Of a stretch of 64,000 nucleotides of DNA, positions 44,367 to 53,484 are shown piece after piece. The position numbers were made by a program, and so were the translations under genes. The stretch lies in NCBI GenBank assembly GCA_017546165.1, contig JAFYXL010000011.1, positions 1 through 64,000 of the forward strand, given 5' to 3'. Numbering within the stretch: position 1 is the first letter of the stretch; each line of letters begins with the position of its first letter. This DNA is from Clostridia bacterium (GTDB lineage: Bacteria; Bacillota; Clostridia; Monoglobales; Monoglobaceae). Under the pieces are notes generated by a model. It did not search any database and was not told the DNA's origin. It saw only the letters and a program-made list of their open reading frames with translations.

Positions 44367-45116
44367 TCAACCTTTTGATTTTTGAATATTATATGATATT
44401 TTTAAAAGCAGCTTTGTGGGTATAAATCTTTGAAAGAATACCCCAAGGCGAATGGTGAGACCCGGTATGATAATGAGCTTTCGCCTGAACATTTTGCGGA
44501 TGCCATACTCGGCTACCTTTTTTGAAGGCAAGGACTTTAAGTTAAAGCTCACCCCTGCAGTTTTGTTGAATTCGGTGTCAACAGGCCCCGGACAAAGAGC
44601 ACCTATATAGACATTGCTTTTTTTGCGGCGGAGCTCCTCTGAAATTGCCAAAGTCAGGCGCTGGACGTATGCTTTGGTTGCATAATATCCCGAAAGCAGC
44701 GGCCCGGGCAAAAATGCAGCCGAAGATGCCACGTTGAGAATGTAGCCTGAATTTTTCTGCTCAAAGTCTGCAAGGAATTTTTTGGTCAAAATGTGCAGGG
44801 CGCGGATGTTTAAATCAATCATCTCAAGCTCACGCCTCAAGGGCGTTTGAGAGAATTCGCCAAAGACTCCAAAGCCTGCATTGTTTATAAGAATGTCAAT
44901 GTTTTGGTCTTTTAACTCTTCGCAAAGCTCAAAACAGTTTTTTTCGTCGGACAAGTCCAAAGAGATTATCCGGGGTTTGCCCCCAAGCTCATCTTTAAGC
45001 TCAAGCAGCATATCCCGGCGTCTTGCCACCAGGATCAGGTCGTGACCCATTTGGTGTAAAGTCCGGGCCATATCACGGCCAATGCCTGAGCTTGCGCCTG
45101 TTATAAGAACATTCAT
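44367..45116 (-). CDS. Short-chain dehydrogenase/reductase
   Basis: The 249-residue SDR has the nucleotide-binding LITGASSGIGRDMAR, the NNAG motif in ILINNAGFGVFGEF, the catalytic Ser (NVASSAAFLPGPLLS) and YxxxK (YYATKAY), followed by LCPGPVDTEF. A hydrophobic, basic C-terminus suggests membrane contact. It resembles the DltE/YqjQ-type SDRs of unknown substrate. The ATG at 45116 was chosen over a GTG three codons upstream. The next upstream gene, for PPi-PFK, is divergent. Confidence 0.87.
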   Translation of the reverse strand: MNVLITGASSGIGRDMARTLHQMGHDLILVARRRDMLLELKDELGGKPRIISLDLSDEKNCFELCEELKDQNIDILINNAGFGVFGEFSQTPLRRELEMIDLNIRALHILTKKFLADFEQKNSGYILNVASSAAFLPGPLLSGYYATKAYVQRLTLAISEELRRKKSNVYIGALCPGPVDTEFNKTAGVSFNLKSLPSKKVAEYGIRKMFRRKLIIIPGLTIRLGVFFQRFIPTKLLLKISYNIQKSKG

Positions 45117-45221
45117 AAATGGCACTTCCCTATTCTTTGATTTGATTTGAGTATATCATAAATAAAGAGGGGTGTCAATGCGGTTGCTTGCCATAATATG
45201 CTTAAATTTTCTTTACAAAAG

Positions 45222-45250
45222 ATTTAAAATATGATAGAATAACATAAATA
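45222..45250 (+). promoter_or_regulatory. Promoter of the phosphofructokinase gene
   Basis: TTTACA (45222-45227) and TAGAAT (45245-45250), 17 bp apart. Confidence 0.6.
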
Positions 45251-45284
45251 AAACAATGAAATTTTTCAAGGAGAATTACATACG

Positions 45285-46514
45285 ATGGAAAATTTATTAG
45301 TTATTCAATCAGGCGGACCTACTGCGGTCATCAATTCATCCCTTGCGGGGGTTATAAAGGGTGGTTTTTCACACCCTGACAAAATCGAAAAAGTCTATGG
45401 AGGGCTCAACGGCATTGAAGGTGTTTTGGAAGAGCGACTTGTATCGCTGGAACTGTTTAAAAACCCTGAGGCGCTCAGACTCCTTAAGCAGACTCCCTCT
45501 TCATATCTTGGCTCCTGCCGCAAAAAGCTTCCTGCAATAGGTGAGGATGACGCCTTGTATGAAAAGATTTTTGATATATTTGAAAAGTACAACATTGGTT
45601 ATGTTGCCTGCATTGGAGGTAACGACTCAATGGATACAACCGACAAGCTGAGCAAGTTTGCAAAAGAGTTTGGGAAAAGCGTCAGGGTTGTTGGTATCCC
45701 TAAAACTGTAGATAATGACCTTGTTTTGACCGACCACACTCCCGGTTATGGCTCTGCTGCAAAATTTGTTGCAAACTGTATGCGCCAGATTGCTCTTGAT
45801 ACAGACGTGTATCAAATGCCATCAGTGGTTGTTCTTGAGGCTATGGGCAGAAACGCAGGTTGGCTTACTGCAGCGGCGGCACTTGCAAATGACGAAAGCT
45901 GCACCGGTACTGATATAGTTTGCCTGCCCGAACGAAGCATAGATAAGGCGGACTTTCTTGCCAAGGTGGAAGAAGTCAGCAAGACCAAAAAGACAATTAT
46001 GATTGCGGTTTCCGAAGGTATCCGTGACAAGGATGGAAATTACATAAAAGAAAACGCAAAAAGAGGCGGCGATGCCCACGACAGATTTGGCCACGCAGCA
46101 CTTGGCGGTGCAGGCAAAACTGTGGAAGCTTGGATTTCAGCAGAGCTTGGCTTTAAATCAAGAAGCATTGAGCTTAGCACACTTCAAAGATGCTATTCAG
46201 CAGGCGCTTCACTTTGCGATGTGGAAGAAGCTTTTTCGGCAGGTTTTGAAGGGGTAGGCTTTGCGGCGGAAGGCAACACCGGTATTATGGCGGGATTTGT
46301 AAGGGCCTCGGATGCGCCTTACAAAATGGAAGTTAAACCTTTGCCTGTTTGTGAAATTGCCAACAAGGAAAAGGCTGTGCCGGATGATATGATAACAGCA
46401 GACGGATTTGGTATGACGCAGAAGTTTTTGGACTACGCTCTGCCCCTTATCGGCGGAGAGCCTGAACTTATATACAAAAACGGCCTTTTGCAATTTGCAC
46501 CCACTATAAAATAA
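45285..46514 (+). CDS. PPi-dependent 6-phosphofructokinase
   Basis: The 409-residue enzyme converts fructose-6-phosphate and fructose-1,6-bisphosphate, using pyrophosphate. It has GGNDSMDT (residues 111-118), where ATP-dependent enzymes have GGDGS, and PKTVDNDL with Lys140, both marks of the PPi type. The reaction is reversible and saves ATP in fermentative anaerobes. The gene stands alone behind its own promoter with AAGGAG before the ATG and ends at a strong bidirectional terminator. Confidence 0.92.
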   Translation: MENLLVIQSGGPTAVINSSLAGVIKGGFSHPDKIEKVYGGLNGIEGVLEERLVSLELFKNPEALRLLKQTPSSYLGSCRKKLPAIGEDDALYEKIFDIFEKYNIGYVACIGGNDSMDTTDKLSKFAKEFGKSVRVVGIPKTVDNDLVLTDHTPGYGSAAKFVANCMRQIALDTDVYQMPSVVVLEAMGRNAGWLTAAAALANDESCTGTDIVCLPERSIDKADFLAKVEEVSKTKKTIMIAVSEGIRDKDGNYIKENAKRGGDAHDRFGHAALGGAGKTVEAWISAELGFKSRSIELSTLQRCYSAGASLCDVEEAFSAGFEGVGFAAEGNTGIMAGFVRASDAPYKMEVKPLPVCEIANKEKAVPDDMITADGFGMTQKFLDYALPLIGGEPELIYKNGLLQFAPTIK

Positions 46515-46530
46515 ATTTTTGTTTTAATTA

Positions 46531-46567
46531 AAAAACACCTGTCATATTTTTATGACAGGTGTTTTTT
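46531..46567. terminator. Bidirectional terminator
   Basis: AACACCTGTCATA/TATGACAGGTGTT stem flanked by A and T runs, between converging genes. Confidence 0.92.
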
Positions 46568-47208
46568 TATACATTGTCAGGCAGGTTTGTTTCAAAGCCT
46601 TTTAAGTGCTCAGTTATATCCCTTTGTGAAAAGCTGAACTTTCCGTCCTGGTAATCAATGATATTGATTGAAGCATTGGGGGACCAGGGAACATCTTTGA
46701 GATGAATGGGGTCAAGACCCGTTGCAAAGCAGGAAATTACCCGAATGGGTGTTGCGTGGGTTGCGATACAAACTGTTTTGCCCTGGTTTTCTTGAACAAT
46801 TTGCAGGACGGTGCTATGTACTCTTTTGACAAATTCCTTAACACTTTCGCCGTTGGGGCATTGGCAGTTAAAAAGGTCGGTCATCCACAGGTTATATTCT
46901 GTGGGGAAGAGATCCCCAAGGTCGTCAAAGGGTTTTTCCTCCCAATCGCCGCTGTCAATCTCGCAAAGGCCGTGAAGTTTGGTTATTTCAAGACCTCTGG
47001 CTTCGGCTATGGGCCGGGCGGTGTCAAAGGCTCTGTCAAGTGTGCTTGAATATACAGCATCTATATGGACGTCCTTGAGGTATTCTGCAGCACGTTGAGC
47101 CTGAAAATGCCCAAGCTCTGTCAAAGCTACATTTGCCTGCCCTGTAAAAAGACCGCCTTTGTTTGATTCGCTGAATCCGTGGCGGACAAAAATTAATCTT
47201 GTTTTCAT
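46567..47208 (-). CDS. Histidine phosphatase family protein
   Basis: The 213-residue protein has the RHG motif FVRHGFSESN (His10 is the phospho-accepting residue), the YSSTLDRAFDTA segment, the downstream Glu in EIDSGDWEEKPFDD and the second His in CIATHATPIRV. It resembles broad-specificity phosphoglycerate mutase-like phosphatases such as GpmB or CobC relatives. Neighbouring PPi-PFK suggests sugar phosphate metabolism, but the two genes converge and are not co-transcribed. Confidence 0.85.
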   Translation of the reverse strand: MKTRLIFVRHGFSESNKGGLFTGQANVALTELGHFQAQRAAEYLKDVHIDAVYSSTLDRAFDTARPIAEARGLEITKLHGLCEIDSGDWEEKPFDDLGDLFPTEYNLWMTDLFNCQCPNGESVKEFVKRVHSTVLQIVQENQGKTVCIATHATPIRVISCFATGLDPIHLKDVPWSPNASINIIDYQDGKFSFSQRDITEHLKGFETNLPDNV

Positions 47209-47318
47209 ATATTACATCTCCCGTGGGTTAAAAAAGCTACAGTGCCTAGTATAGCACTGTGTTTCAAAAAAGTCAAATTATTCTAAAAACGAATTAAACA
47301 TTAAAATCAAAAAACAGG

Positions 47319-47347
47319 TTGAAATTTTTGTTTAAATGTGTTAAAAT
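47319..47347 (+). promoter_or_regulatory. Promoter of rsmE
   Basis: TTGAAA (47319-47324) and TAAAAT (47342-47347), 17 bp apart. Confidence 0.6.
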
Positions 47348-47397
47348 AAATTAAGTATATGAATTACCGACAATTCACACAGGAAGGACAAGGCTGT

Positions 47398-48144
47398 ATG
47401 CGTAGATTTTTTACTGAGCCTCAGAATATCAACGGTGATAATATTGAAATTTTTGAGGACGCCAAGCATATTGAAAAGGTCCTTCGGATGAGCTGCGGCG
47501 ACCGGATATTGGTGTTTGACGGCACCGGAGTTGAGTATGTTGCAGAGCTTACGGCTATTGAAAAAAATCGTTGCCACGCCACTGTGGTTGAGAGGTCGGT
47601 TTCACTTTCAGAACCTAAAACCGAGATTACTTTGTTTCAAGGTCTTCCCAAGTCCGGCAAGATGGAGATTATCGTTCAAAAGGCTGTGGAACTTGGCGCT
47701 ATAAAAATTGTTCCTGTTATTATGGACAGATGCGTTGTGAAAATCAACAGTAAGGCAGTAGGGAAAGAAAAGGCTGCAAGGTGGAACAAGGTGTCGGTTG
47801 AGGCTGCAAAACAATGCGGCAGGGGAAAGGTGCCTCTTGTTACCGAACCTGTATCTTTTGAGGATGCGGTGAAGCAATTGACAAGTCTGGAGCTTTCCAT
47901 TATGCCATACGAGGAGCTTGGTCACGCCGGCCAGCTTGGCCTTAAGGCCTTGCTCGAGGCGAACAAAGGTGCTTCAAAAATCGGAATTATAGTAGGACCT
48001 GAAGGCGGATTTTCAGAAGAAGAAGCGAGCTTTGCTGCGTCAAAGGGCGTGAATACTGTGGGCCTTGGCAAAAGAATTCTCAGGACGGAAACAGTTTCCG
48101 GTGCTATTTTGCCGGTTATAATGTTTGACCGTGATGAGTTTTGA
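47398..48144 (+). CDS. rsmE: 16S rRNA (uracil-1498 N3) methyltransferase RsmE
   Basis: RsmE is a SPOUT-class methyltransferase acting on U1498 of 16S rRNA. The 248-residue protein begins MRRFFTEPQNI and has the family motifs GLPKSGKMEIIVQKAVELGA, EAAKQCGRGKVP, IGIIVGPEGGFSEEE and VGLGKRILRTETV at the trefoil knot. The start at 47398 follows GGAAGG; an upstream in-frame ATG would add 13 residues foreign to the family. A membrane protein gene follows. Confidence 0.95.
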   Translation: MRRFFTEPQNINGDNIEIFEDAKHIEKVLRMSCGDRILVFDGTGVEYVAELTAIEKNRCHATVVERSVSLSEPKTEITLFQGLPKSGKMEIIVQKAVELGAIKIVPVIMDRCVVKINSKAVGKEKAARWNKVSVEAAKQCGRGKVPLVTEPVSFEDAVKQLTSLELSIMPYEELGHAGQLGLKALLEANKGASKIGIIVGPEGGFSEEEASFAASKGVNTVGLGKRILRTETVSGAILPVIMFDRDEF

Positions 48145-48188
48145 CAATTTGCAGTTGGTTTTGAATAAAAATATGGAAGGATAGTGAC

Positions 48189-48695
48189 TTGAATATGGTG
48201 GCAAAAATGAATCAGGAGATTAAGAGAGAGAAAAAGCGTGCTAAAAGGGAACGCATTGATAAAACTACAAATCAATATATGATAAATCTTGCTTGGGGAA
48301 TTCTTGTAATAATTCTTCTCAGGTTTGTGGAAGCAGGATACACATCAAGCAATACGATTCTTCAGATGCCGGGCATAATGAAAACTTTTGCTTGTGTTTT
48401 TGCGGTTGTATCTGTGGGGCTTTTTGTGTGCGGCGGCAAAAACCTGTTTGATAAAAAAGCAACATTTTTAGGATATGCAGCATTTGCTCTTACTTTGACT
48501 TTGGGAGCTGTCTGGATAGGTTTTTATCCTGAGATAAGAAACCTTCTTGGTGGAATTTCACCGGCAGCACTGAATGTAGATTCAAGATGGTGGATTTCAA
48601 GAGGGCCTATTGTTGTGGTTGTGACTTACCTTGTGTTGACCCTTGTTTGGACTGCTGTTAAGATTTCTATGATTGAACGGGGAAAAAAGATTTAA
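48189..48695 (+). CDS. Conserved-looking membrane protein, unknown
   Basis: The 168-residue protein has a basic N-terminus (KREKKRAKRERIDKT) and four likely membrane segments (around residues 30-45, 60-80, 88-110 and 138-160). I recognise no family. It follows rsmE by 44 bp on the same strand and may share its transcript. The frame opens with a TTG at 48189 after AAGGA; ATG codons at 48195 and 48207 are alternatives. Confidence 0.6.
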   Translation: MNMVAKMNQEIKREKKRAKRERIDKTTNQYMINLAWGILVIILLRFVEAGYTSSNTILQMPGIMKTFACVFAVVSVGLFVCGGKNLFDKKATFLGYAAFALTLTLGAVWIGFYPEIRNLLGGISPAALNVDSRWWISRGPIVVVVTYLVLTLVWTAVKISMIERGKKI

Positions 48696-48747
48696 GACCT
48701 TTTAATGGTTGACTGAACTGAGATTTGCACAAAACTATATTTGTTCT

Positions 48748-48776
48748 ATATGGGGCGGATTTTATATCCGCCCGTA
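48748..48776 (+). repeat. Palindrome, REP-like variant
   Basis: GGGCGGAT (48753-48760) and ATCCGCCC (48766-48773) form a perfect 8-bp stem. It has a GC-rich stem like the REP-like palindromes but a different sequence, and no T-run follows, so it is a poor terminator. Confidence 0.4.
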
Positions 48777-48900
48777 TTTTCGGGGGTGTAATGAAAATGC
48801 TTGTATAGAATAAATTGTTTTGCAAAGCAAAAATTCTTGGTGCAGACAGCCTTTTTTGTTTTTTGGGAAAGATTTAAAAAACCGAAAGGAAGTAAATAAA

Positions 48901-51057
48901 ATGACAATTGCACAGCAGCTTGCGCAGGAACTTAATTTAAAACAATGGCAGGTTGACAACACCATTGCCCTGATTGATGAGGGGAACACCATTCCCTTTA
49001 TCTCCCGTTACAGAAAGGAAGCTACCGGGGAACTGAATGACGAAATACTTCGTGCCTTTGATGACCGCCTTACTTATCTTCGCAATATGGAAGAGCGAAA
49101 AGCGGATATTAAGCGCATTATTGAAGAACAGGGAAAGCTTACCGATGAGCTGGTTGCGGAAATAGACAAAGCACAAAAGCTTTCGGAACTTGAGGATATA
49201 TACAGACCATACAGACCAAAGCGCCGTACCCGTGCCACTGTGGCAAAAGAGAAGGGTCTTGAACCTTTGGCTACAATGCTTTATATGAATACCATAAAGG
49301 ATGAAACTGCTGAAAGTGCTGCAAAAGCCTTTGTGGATGCTGAAAAAGGTGTTGAAACCGTAGAGGATGCTCTTCTTGGTGCTATGGATATTATTGCTGA
49401 GATGGTTTCTGACAATGCGGAACACAGAAAAAAGATAAGAGAATTGACTGCAGAAAAGGGTTTGCTTGTGTCAAAGGCTCAAAATCCGGAAGAAGATTCG
49501 GTTTATAGAAATTATTATGACTTTTCTGAGGCGGTTTCAAAGGCTGTGCCCCATAGGGTGCTTGCTATTAATCGCGGAGAAAGTGAAAAAGTACTTTCAG
49601 TAAAGATTGAGATTGACGAAGAAAGTATTATTGCATACCTGAAAAAGAAAGAACTTCCCAAAGAAGATTTTATTGGCAGAAAATATGTGGAAAGTGCTAT
49701 TGAAGATGCCTATAGCCGTCTTATCCAACCGGCTATTGAAAGGGAGGTCAGAAACGAACTTACCGATATTGCCCACGAACAGGCTATGCAGATATTCAGA
49801 GAGAACCTCAAAAACCTTCTGATGCAGGCGCCTATCCGGGGACAGGTGGTGCTTGGCCTTGACCCGGGTTACCGTACAGGTTGCAAAGTTGGAGTTGTAG
49901 ATGAGACGGGCAGGGTTTTGGACACAGGGGTTATTTATATTACCCATTCTGATGCCCAAAGGGAGTCTGCAAAGACTTTTGTAAAGAGCTTGATTGAAAA
50001 GTATAACATCACCCTGATTTCAATCGGCAACGGCACAGCGTCTAAGGAAACTGAGATTTTTGTGTCAAAGCTTATAAAGGAAACTACGGGGCACAATGTT
50101 AAATATATAATGACAAACGAGGCGGGGGCATCTGTCTATTCTGCGTCAAAACTTGCTGCTGAGGAATTTCCTGACTTTGACGTAACCCAGCGTAGCGCTA
50201 TTTCGATTGCCAGACGTGTTCAGGACCCTCTTGCTGAGCTTGTTAAAATTGACCCTAAGGCAATCGGGGTGGGGCAGTATCAGCACGATATGAATCAAAA
50301 GCGTCTTGGCGAGGTTTTGGGTGGAGTTGTTGAAGATTGCGTAAACAGCGTTGGTGTTGACCTCAACACGGCTTCTGCGCCGCTTCTTCAATATGTTTCG
50401 GGCATAAGCACTGCTATTGCTCAAAATATTGTAAAGTACCGTGAAGAGGAAGGCTGTTTTACAAACCGAAGTCAGCTTAAAAAGGTTGCAAAACTCGGCC
50501 CGAAAGCCTTTCAGCAGTGCGCCGGCTTTTTGAGAATTGCCGGGGGTAAGAATGTCTTTGACAATACTGCTGTGCATCCTGAAAGCTACGAGGCGGCAGA
50601 AAAGCTGATAGCTAATCTTGGCTACACGGTTGATGATGTGAAAAATAATGCTCTTTGTGATATAGATGACAGAATGAAGTCAAAGGATTTGACGGCTTTG
50701 GCGGAAGGTCTGGGGGTAGGCGTACCTACACTTCGTGATATAGTTGAAGAAATCAAAAAACCGGGCCGTGACCCACGTGATTCGGTTGAACAACCCCTTC
50801 TTCGTGAGGATGTTATGTCAATGGAGGATTTAAAACCGGATATGCTTCTTACAGGAACAGTCCGCAATGTAATTGATTTTGGCGCCTTTGTTGATATAGG
50901 CGTTCATCAGGATGGCTTGGTGCATATTTCGCAGCTCAGCGACAAGTTTGTCAAACACCCTATGGATGTGGTTTCCATTGGGGACATAGTAAAGGTGAAG
51001 GTTTTGGAAGTGGATGTGGCAAAGAAACGTATTTCTCTTACTATGAAAGGCGTCTAA
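48901..51057 (+). CDS. tex: RNA-binding transcription accessory protein Tex
   Basis: The 718-residue protein starts TIAQQLAQELNLKQWQVDNTIALIDEGNTIPFISRYRKEATG, has the YqgF-like RNase H fold stretch VLGLDPGYRTGCKVGVVD, a helix-hairpin-helix region (GISTAIAQNIVKYREEEGCFTNRSQLKKV) and a C-terminal S1 domain (TGTVRNVIDFGAFVDIGVHQDGLVHISQL). Tex binds RNA and influences transcription, toxin expression and stress survival in several bacteria. The start at 48901 is preceded by GAAAGGAAG; the longer frame is spurious. Confidence 0.95.
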   Translation: MTIAQQLAQELNLKQWQVDNTIALIDEGNTIPFISRYRKEATGELNDEILRAFDDRLTYLRNMEERKADIKRIIEEQGKLTDELVAEIDKAQKLSELEDIYRPYRPKRRTRATVAKEKGLEPLATMLYMNTIKDETAESAAKAFVDAEKGVETVEDALLGAMDIIAEMVSDNAEHRKKIRELTAEKGLLVSKAQNPEEDSVYRNYYDFSEAVSKAVPHRVLAINRGESEKVLSVKIEIDEESIIAYLKKKELPKEDFIGRKYVESAIEDAYSRLIQPAIEREVRNELTDIAHEQAMQIFRENLKNLLMQAPIRGQVVLGLDPGYRTGCKVGVVDETGRVLDTGVIYITHSDAQRESAKTFVKSLIEKYNITLISIGNGTASKETEIFVSKLIKETTGHNVKYIMTNEAGASVYSASKLAAEEFPDFDVTQRSAISIARRVQDPLAELVKIDPKAIGVGQYQHDMNQKRLGEVLGGVVEDCVNSVGVDLNTASAPLLQYVSGISTAIAQNIVKYREEEGCFTNRSQLKKVAKLGPKAFQQCAGFLRIAGGKNVFDNTAVHPESYEAAEKLIANLGYTVDDVKNNALCDIDDRMKSKDLTALAEGLGVGVPTLRDIVEEIKKPGRDPRDSVEQPLLREDVMSMEDLKPDMLLTGTVRNVIDFGAFVDIGVHQDGLVHISQLSDKFVKHPMDVVSIGDIVKVKVLEVDVAKKRISLTMKGV

Positions 51058-51112
51058 TGTAAGAAAATGGAATATTATGGAATATTATGTAAATGTTTAA
51101 GGAGAAAATGGA

Positions 51113-52450
51113 TTGAAGGCTATATATAAAAGTTTTTTCTGGCTTATGATTCCAATGGCTTTAAAGGAGCTTGTGGCAGCATTCATCAATCTTTTGGACA
51201 GCGTTATGCTTGGGGGATTTGGTGAGGAAGTTATTGCGGCGGTTGGTATTGCAAACCAGTGGTTCTTTTTGTTTGCGGTTATGGTTTTTGGTGTGTGCGG
51301 CGGCGCAGGGGTTTTTGCCTCTCAGTATTGGGGCGCACGGAATATAGGCAGGATGCGCAAGGTTTTGGGCCTTAATATTATTTTGGTAGCTTGTGTCACT
51401 GTGATTTTTGTTTTGCCTGCCCTTGTCTGCCCTGAGGTGATTATCAGGGTTTTCAGAAAGGATCCCCTTGTTGTGGAGTATGGGATCAGGTATGTCAGAA
51501 TTGCCTGCATATCCTATATATTCTCAGGGCTTACATCTGCCTATGATATAAGTCTATGTTGTAGCGAAAAGGCAAACATTCCCTTTATATCCCGCGGAAT
51601 AGGTTTGGTTGTGAATTTGCTGGCCAATCAGATTCTTATTTTTGGCCTGGGCCCTATCCCTGCTATGGGGGTTGAGGGGGCAGCTATTGCTACCATAATT
51701 GCAAGGGCGGTTGAACTTGGTATAATTTTGTGCTGTGTCTATGGCAAAAAAATGATTCAAGCGGCAGGATTGAAAGAACTTTTTTCTGTGCCGGGGGATA
51801 TGATTGGAGGATACTTTAAGGCGGCTGTGCCTGTTATGATAAACGAGGGTGCTTGGGCTCTTGGTACGACGTTTTATTCCTGGGTTTATTCCCAAATAAG
51901 CACAGAGGCTACTGTTATAATGGTTATTGTCCAAAATATTGAAAGGCTTTTGCTGGTGTTTTTTCACGGTGGCGGCAATGCTACCGGAATTATGGTTGGC
52001 AAAATGATAGGTGCCTGTGAATACGACAAAGCTTATACTGTTTCCAAAAAGCTTTGTCTTGCCAATGCGGCATTTTCGCTGTTGGTTTCGGGGATTTTTA
52101 TATTTGTTAGACCTATTGTACTTATACCCTATAATGTTGCGCCGGCGCTTCAGAATAAGGCTTTGGATGTTCTTTTTCTTATGGCAATCTTAATGAATGT
52201 CAAGGCACTGACGTTTTTATTTATTGTGGGTATATTCCGCAATGGAGGTGACACCAAAGCGGCGGCGTGTATTGATATTGGTTCGGTGTGGCTTATAGGC
52301 GTACCTTGCGTGAGTATTGCCGGGCTTGTTCTAAAATTGCCAATTGAACAAATTTACGTTGCAATGATGATTGAAGAAGTTGTAAAGGTTATACTTTCTG
52401 TATGGTACTTTAAGAGCAAAAAATGGATTAAAAATCTGGTTGCTGAATGA
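51113..52450 (+). CDS. MATE-family multidrug exporter
   Basis: The 445-residue protein has twelve likely membrane segments and the MATE pattern, with LLDSVMLGGFGEEVIAAVGIANQWFFLFAVMVFGVCGGAGVFASQYWGARN and a second repeat starting near residue 240 (AVPVMINEGAWALGTTFYSWVY). Such transporters export drugs or metabolites using sodium or protons. A TTG start at 51113 is favoured, since AAGGAG sits eight bases ahead and the nearby ATG is out of frame. It is followed by the parS-parA region. Confidence 0.9.
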   Translation: MKAIYKSFFWLMIPMALKELVAAFINLLDSVMLGGFGEEVIAAVGIANQWFFLFAVMVFGVCGGAGVFASQYWGARNIGRMRKVLGLNIILVACVTVIFVLPALVCPEVIIRVFRKDPLVVEYGIRYVRIACISYIFSGLTSAYDISLCCSEKANIPFISRGIGLVVNLLANQILIFGLGPIPAMGVEGAAIATIIARAVELGIILCCVYGKKMIQAAGLKELFSVPGDMIGGYFKAAVPVMINEGAWALGTTFYSWVYSQISTEATVIMVIVQNIERLLLVFFHGGGNATGIMVGKMIGACEYDKAYTVSKKLCLANAAFSLLVSGIFIFVRPIVLIPYNVAPALQNKALDVLFLMAILMNVKALTFLFIVGIFRNGGDTKAAACIDIGSVWLIGVPCVSIAGLVLKLPIEQIYVAMMIEEVVKVILSVWYFKSKKWIKNLVAE

Positions 52451-52466
52451 TGTTTCACGTGAAACA
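52451..52466. promoter_or_regulatory. parS site 1
   Basis: A perfect 16-bp parS palindrome TGTTTCACGTGAAACA, the ParB/Spo0J nucleation site, at the end of the MATE gene and 200 bp before parA. Confidence 0.97.
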
Positions 52467-52499
52467 TTGATGGTGACGGAAAATCGTTAATGTTTCGAA

Positions 52500-52527
52500 A
52501 GCCTGCCGCGAGGGTGGGCTTTTTTAA
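52500..52527 (+). terminator. Terminator of the MATE gene
   Basis: GCCTGCC pairs with GGGTGGGC around GCGA, followed by six T residues. Confidence 0.7.
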
Positions 52528-52554
52528 TGTCTTAAAAAGATTTGTTTGCAGCTT

Positions 52555-52570
52555 TGTTTCACGTGAAACA
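52555..52570. promoter_or_regulatory. parS site 2
   Basis: A second perfect parS palindrome, 104 bp from the first, between the terminator and the parA promoter. Confidence 0.97.
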
Positions 52571-52595
52571 TTTTTGTCAAATATATATTTTAGTA

Positions 52596-52624
52596 TTGAA
52601 ATTTATTGAAATAAGTGATATTAT
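52596..52624 (+). promoter_or_regulatory. Promoter of parA
   Basis: TTGAAA (52596-52601) and TATTAT (52619-52624), 17 bp apart. The nearby parS site could let ParB repress the operon. Confidence 0.65.
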
Positions 52625-52666
52625 ATTAAATAAGATAAAAATGGCAAAGGATTGGAGAGGGCGACG

Positions 52667-53431
52667 ATGGGTAAGGTAATTGCGATTGCAAACCAAAAGG
52701 GCGGTGTGGGCAAAACTACCACTGCTGTGAACCTCAGCGCTTGTCTTGGGAAGCAAGGCAAAAAGACACTTCTTATAGATATTGACCCACAGGGCAATAC
52801 TACAAGCGGCCTTGGGGTTGACCCGAGAGGGGTTGAGCGATCAATATATGACTGCATAATTAATGACGTACCAATGGAAGATGTTATTATCAAAACGGAA
52901 TTTGACAACCTTTGGATTTGTCCCTCAAATATAAATCTTGCAGGCGCGGAACTTGAGCTTGTGGCAAAACCCAACCGTGAATACGTTTTGAAGGAATCCA
53001 TTTCCAAAATAAAGGACAGATTTGACTTTATTTTTATAGATTGTCCTCCGTCGCTGGGCCTTATAACTCTTAATTCGTTTGCGGCTACCGATTCGGTGCT
53101 TGTACCAATCCAATGTGAATATTATGCTCTTGAGGGGCTTAGTCAGCTTACCAATACAATAAAGATGGTAAAAAAGGCGTTAAATCCTGAAATAACTTTA
53201 GAAGGAGTCCTCCTGACAATGTTTGATGCCAGGACAAATCTGTCAATTCAAGTGGTTGATGAGGTTAAAAAGTTTTTCCGGGACAAGGTTTTTGGCACAA
53301 TAATACCTCGAAATGTGCGTCTTTCCGAAGCTCCTAGCTTTGGACAACCTATTATAGAATACGACAGGCACTCTCGTGGCGCAGAGTGTTATACTGAACT
53401 TGCAGAGGAAGTAATTGAACGGAATCTGTAA
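52667..53431 (+). CDS. parA: Chromosome partition ATPase ParA (Soj)
   Basis: ParA/Soj is a deviant Walker ATPase that works with ParB in chromosome segregation and, in Bacillus, controls DnaA. The 254-residue protein has KGGVGKTTTAVNL at the start, DIDPQGNTTSGLG, and DFIFIDCPPSLGLITLNS. The start at 52667 is preceded by GGAGAGG; the frame's earlier TTG lies inside that site. parB follows 53 bp downstream and two parS sites lie upstream. Confidence 0.97.
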   Translation: MGKVIAIANQKGGVGKTTTAVNLSACLGKQGKKTLLIDIDPQGNTTSGLGVDPRGVERSIYDCIINDVPMEDVIIKTEFDNLWICPSNINLAGAELELVAKPNREYVLKESISKIKDRFDFIFIDCPPSLGLITLNSFAATDSVLVPIQCEYYALEGLSQLTNTIKMVKKALNPEITLEGVLLTMFDARTNLSIQVVDEVKKFFRDKVFGTIIPRNVRLSEAPSFGQPIIEYDRHSRGAECYTELAEEVIERNL

Positions 53432-53484
53432 GGCAAATATAAAATCCCCCCTGGGAATTTTGAAGATATGGGAAGGAGAAGATT

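Noticed and set aside
48753-48773. Terminator downstream of the unknown membrane protein
   Set aside because: The stem is good but no T-run follows, so it was listed as a palindrome instead.
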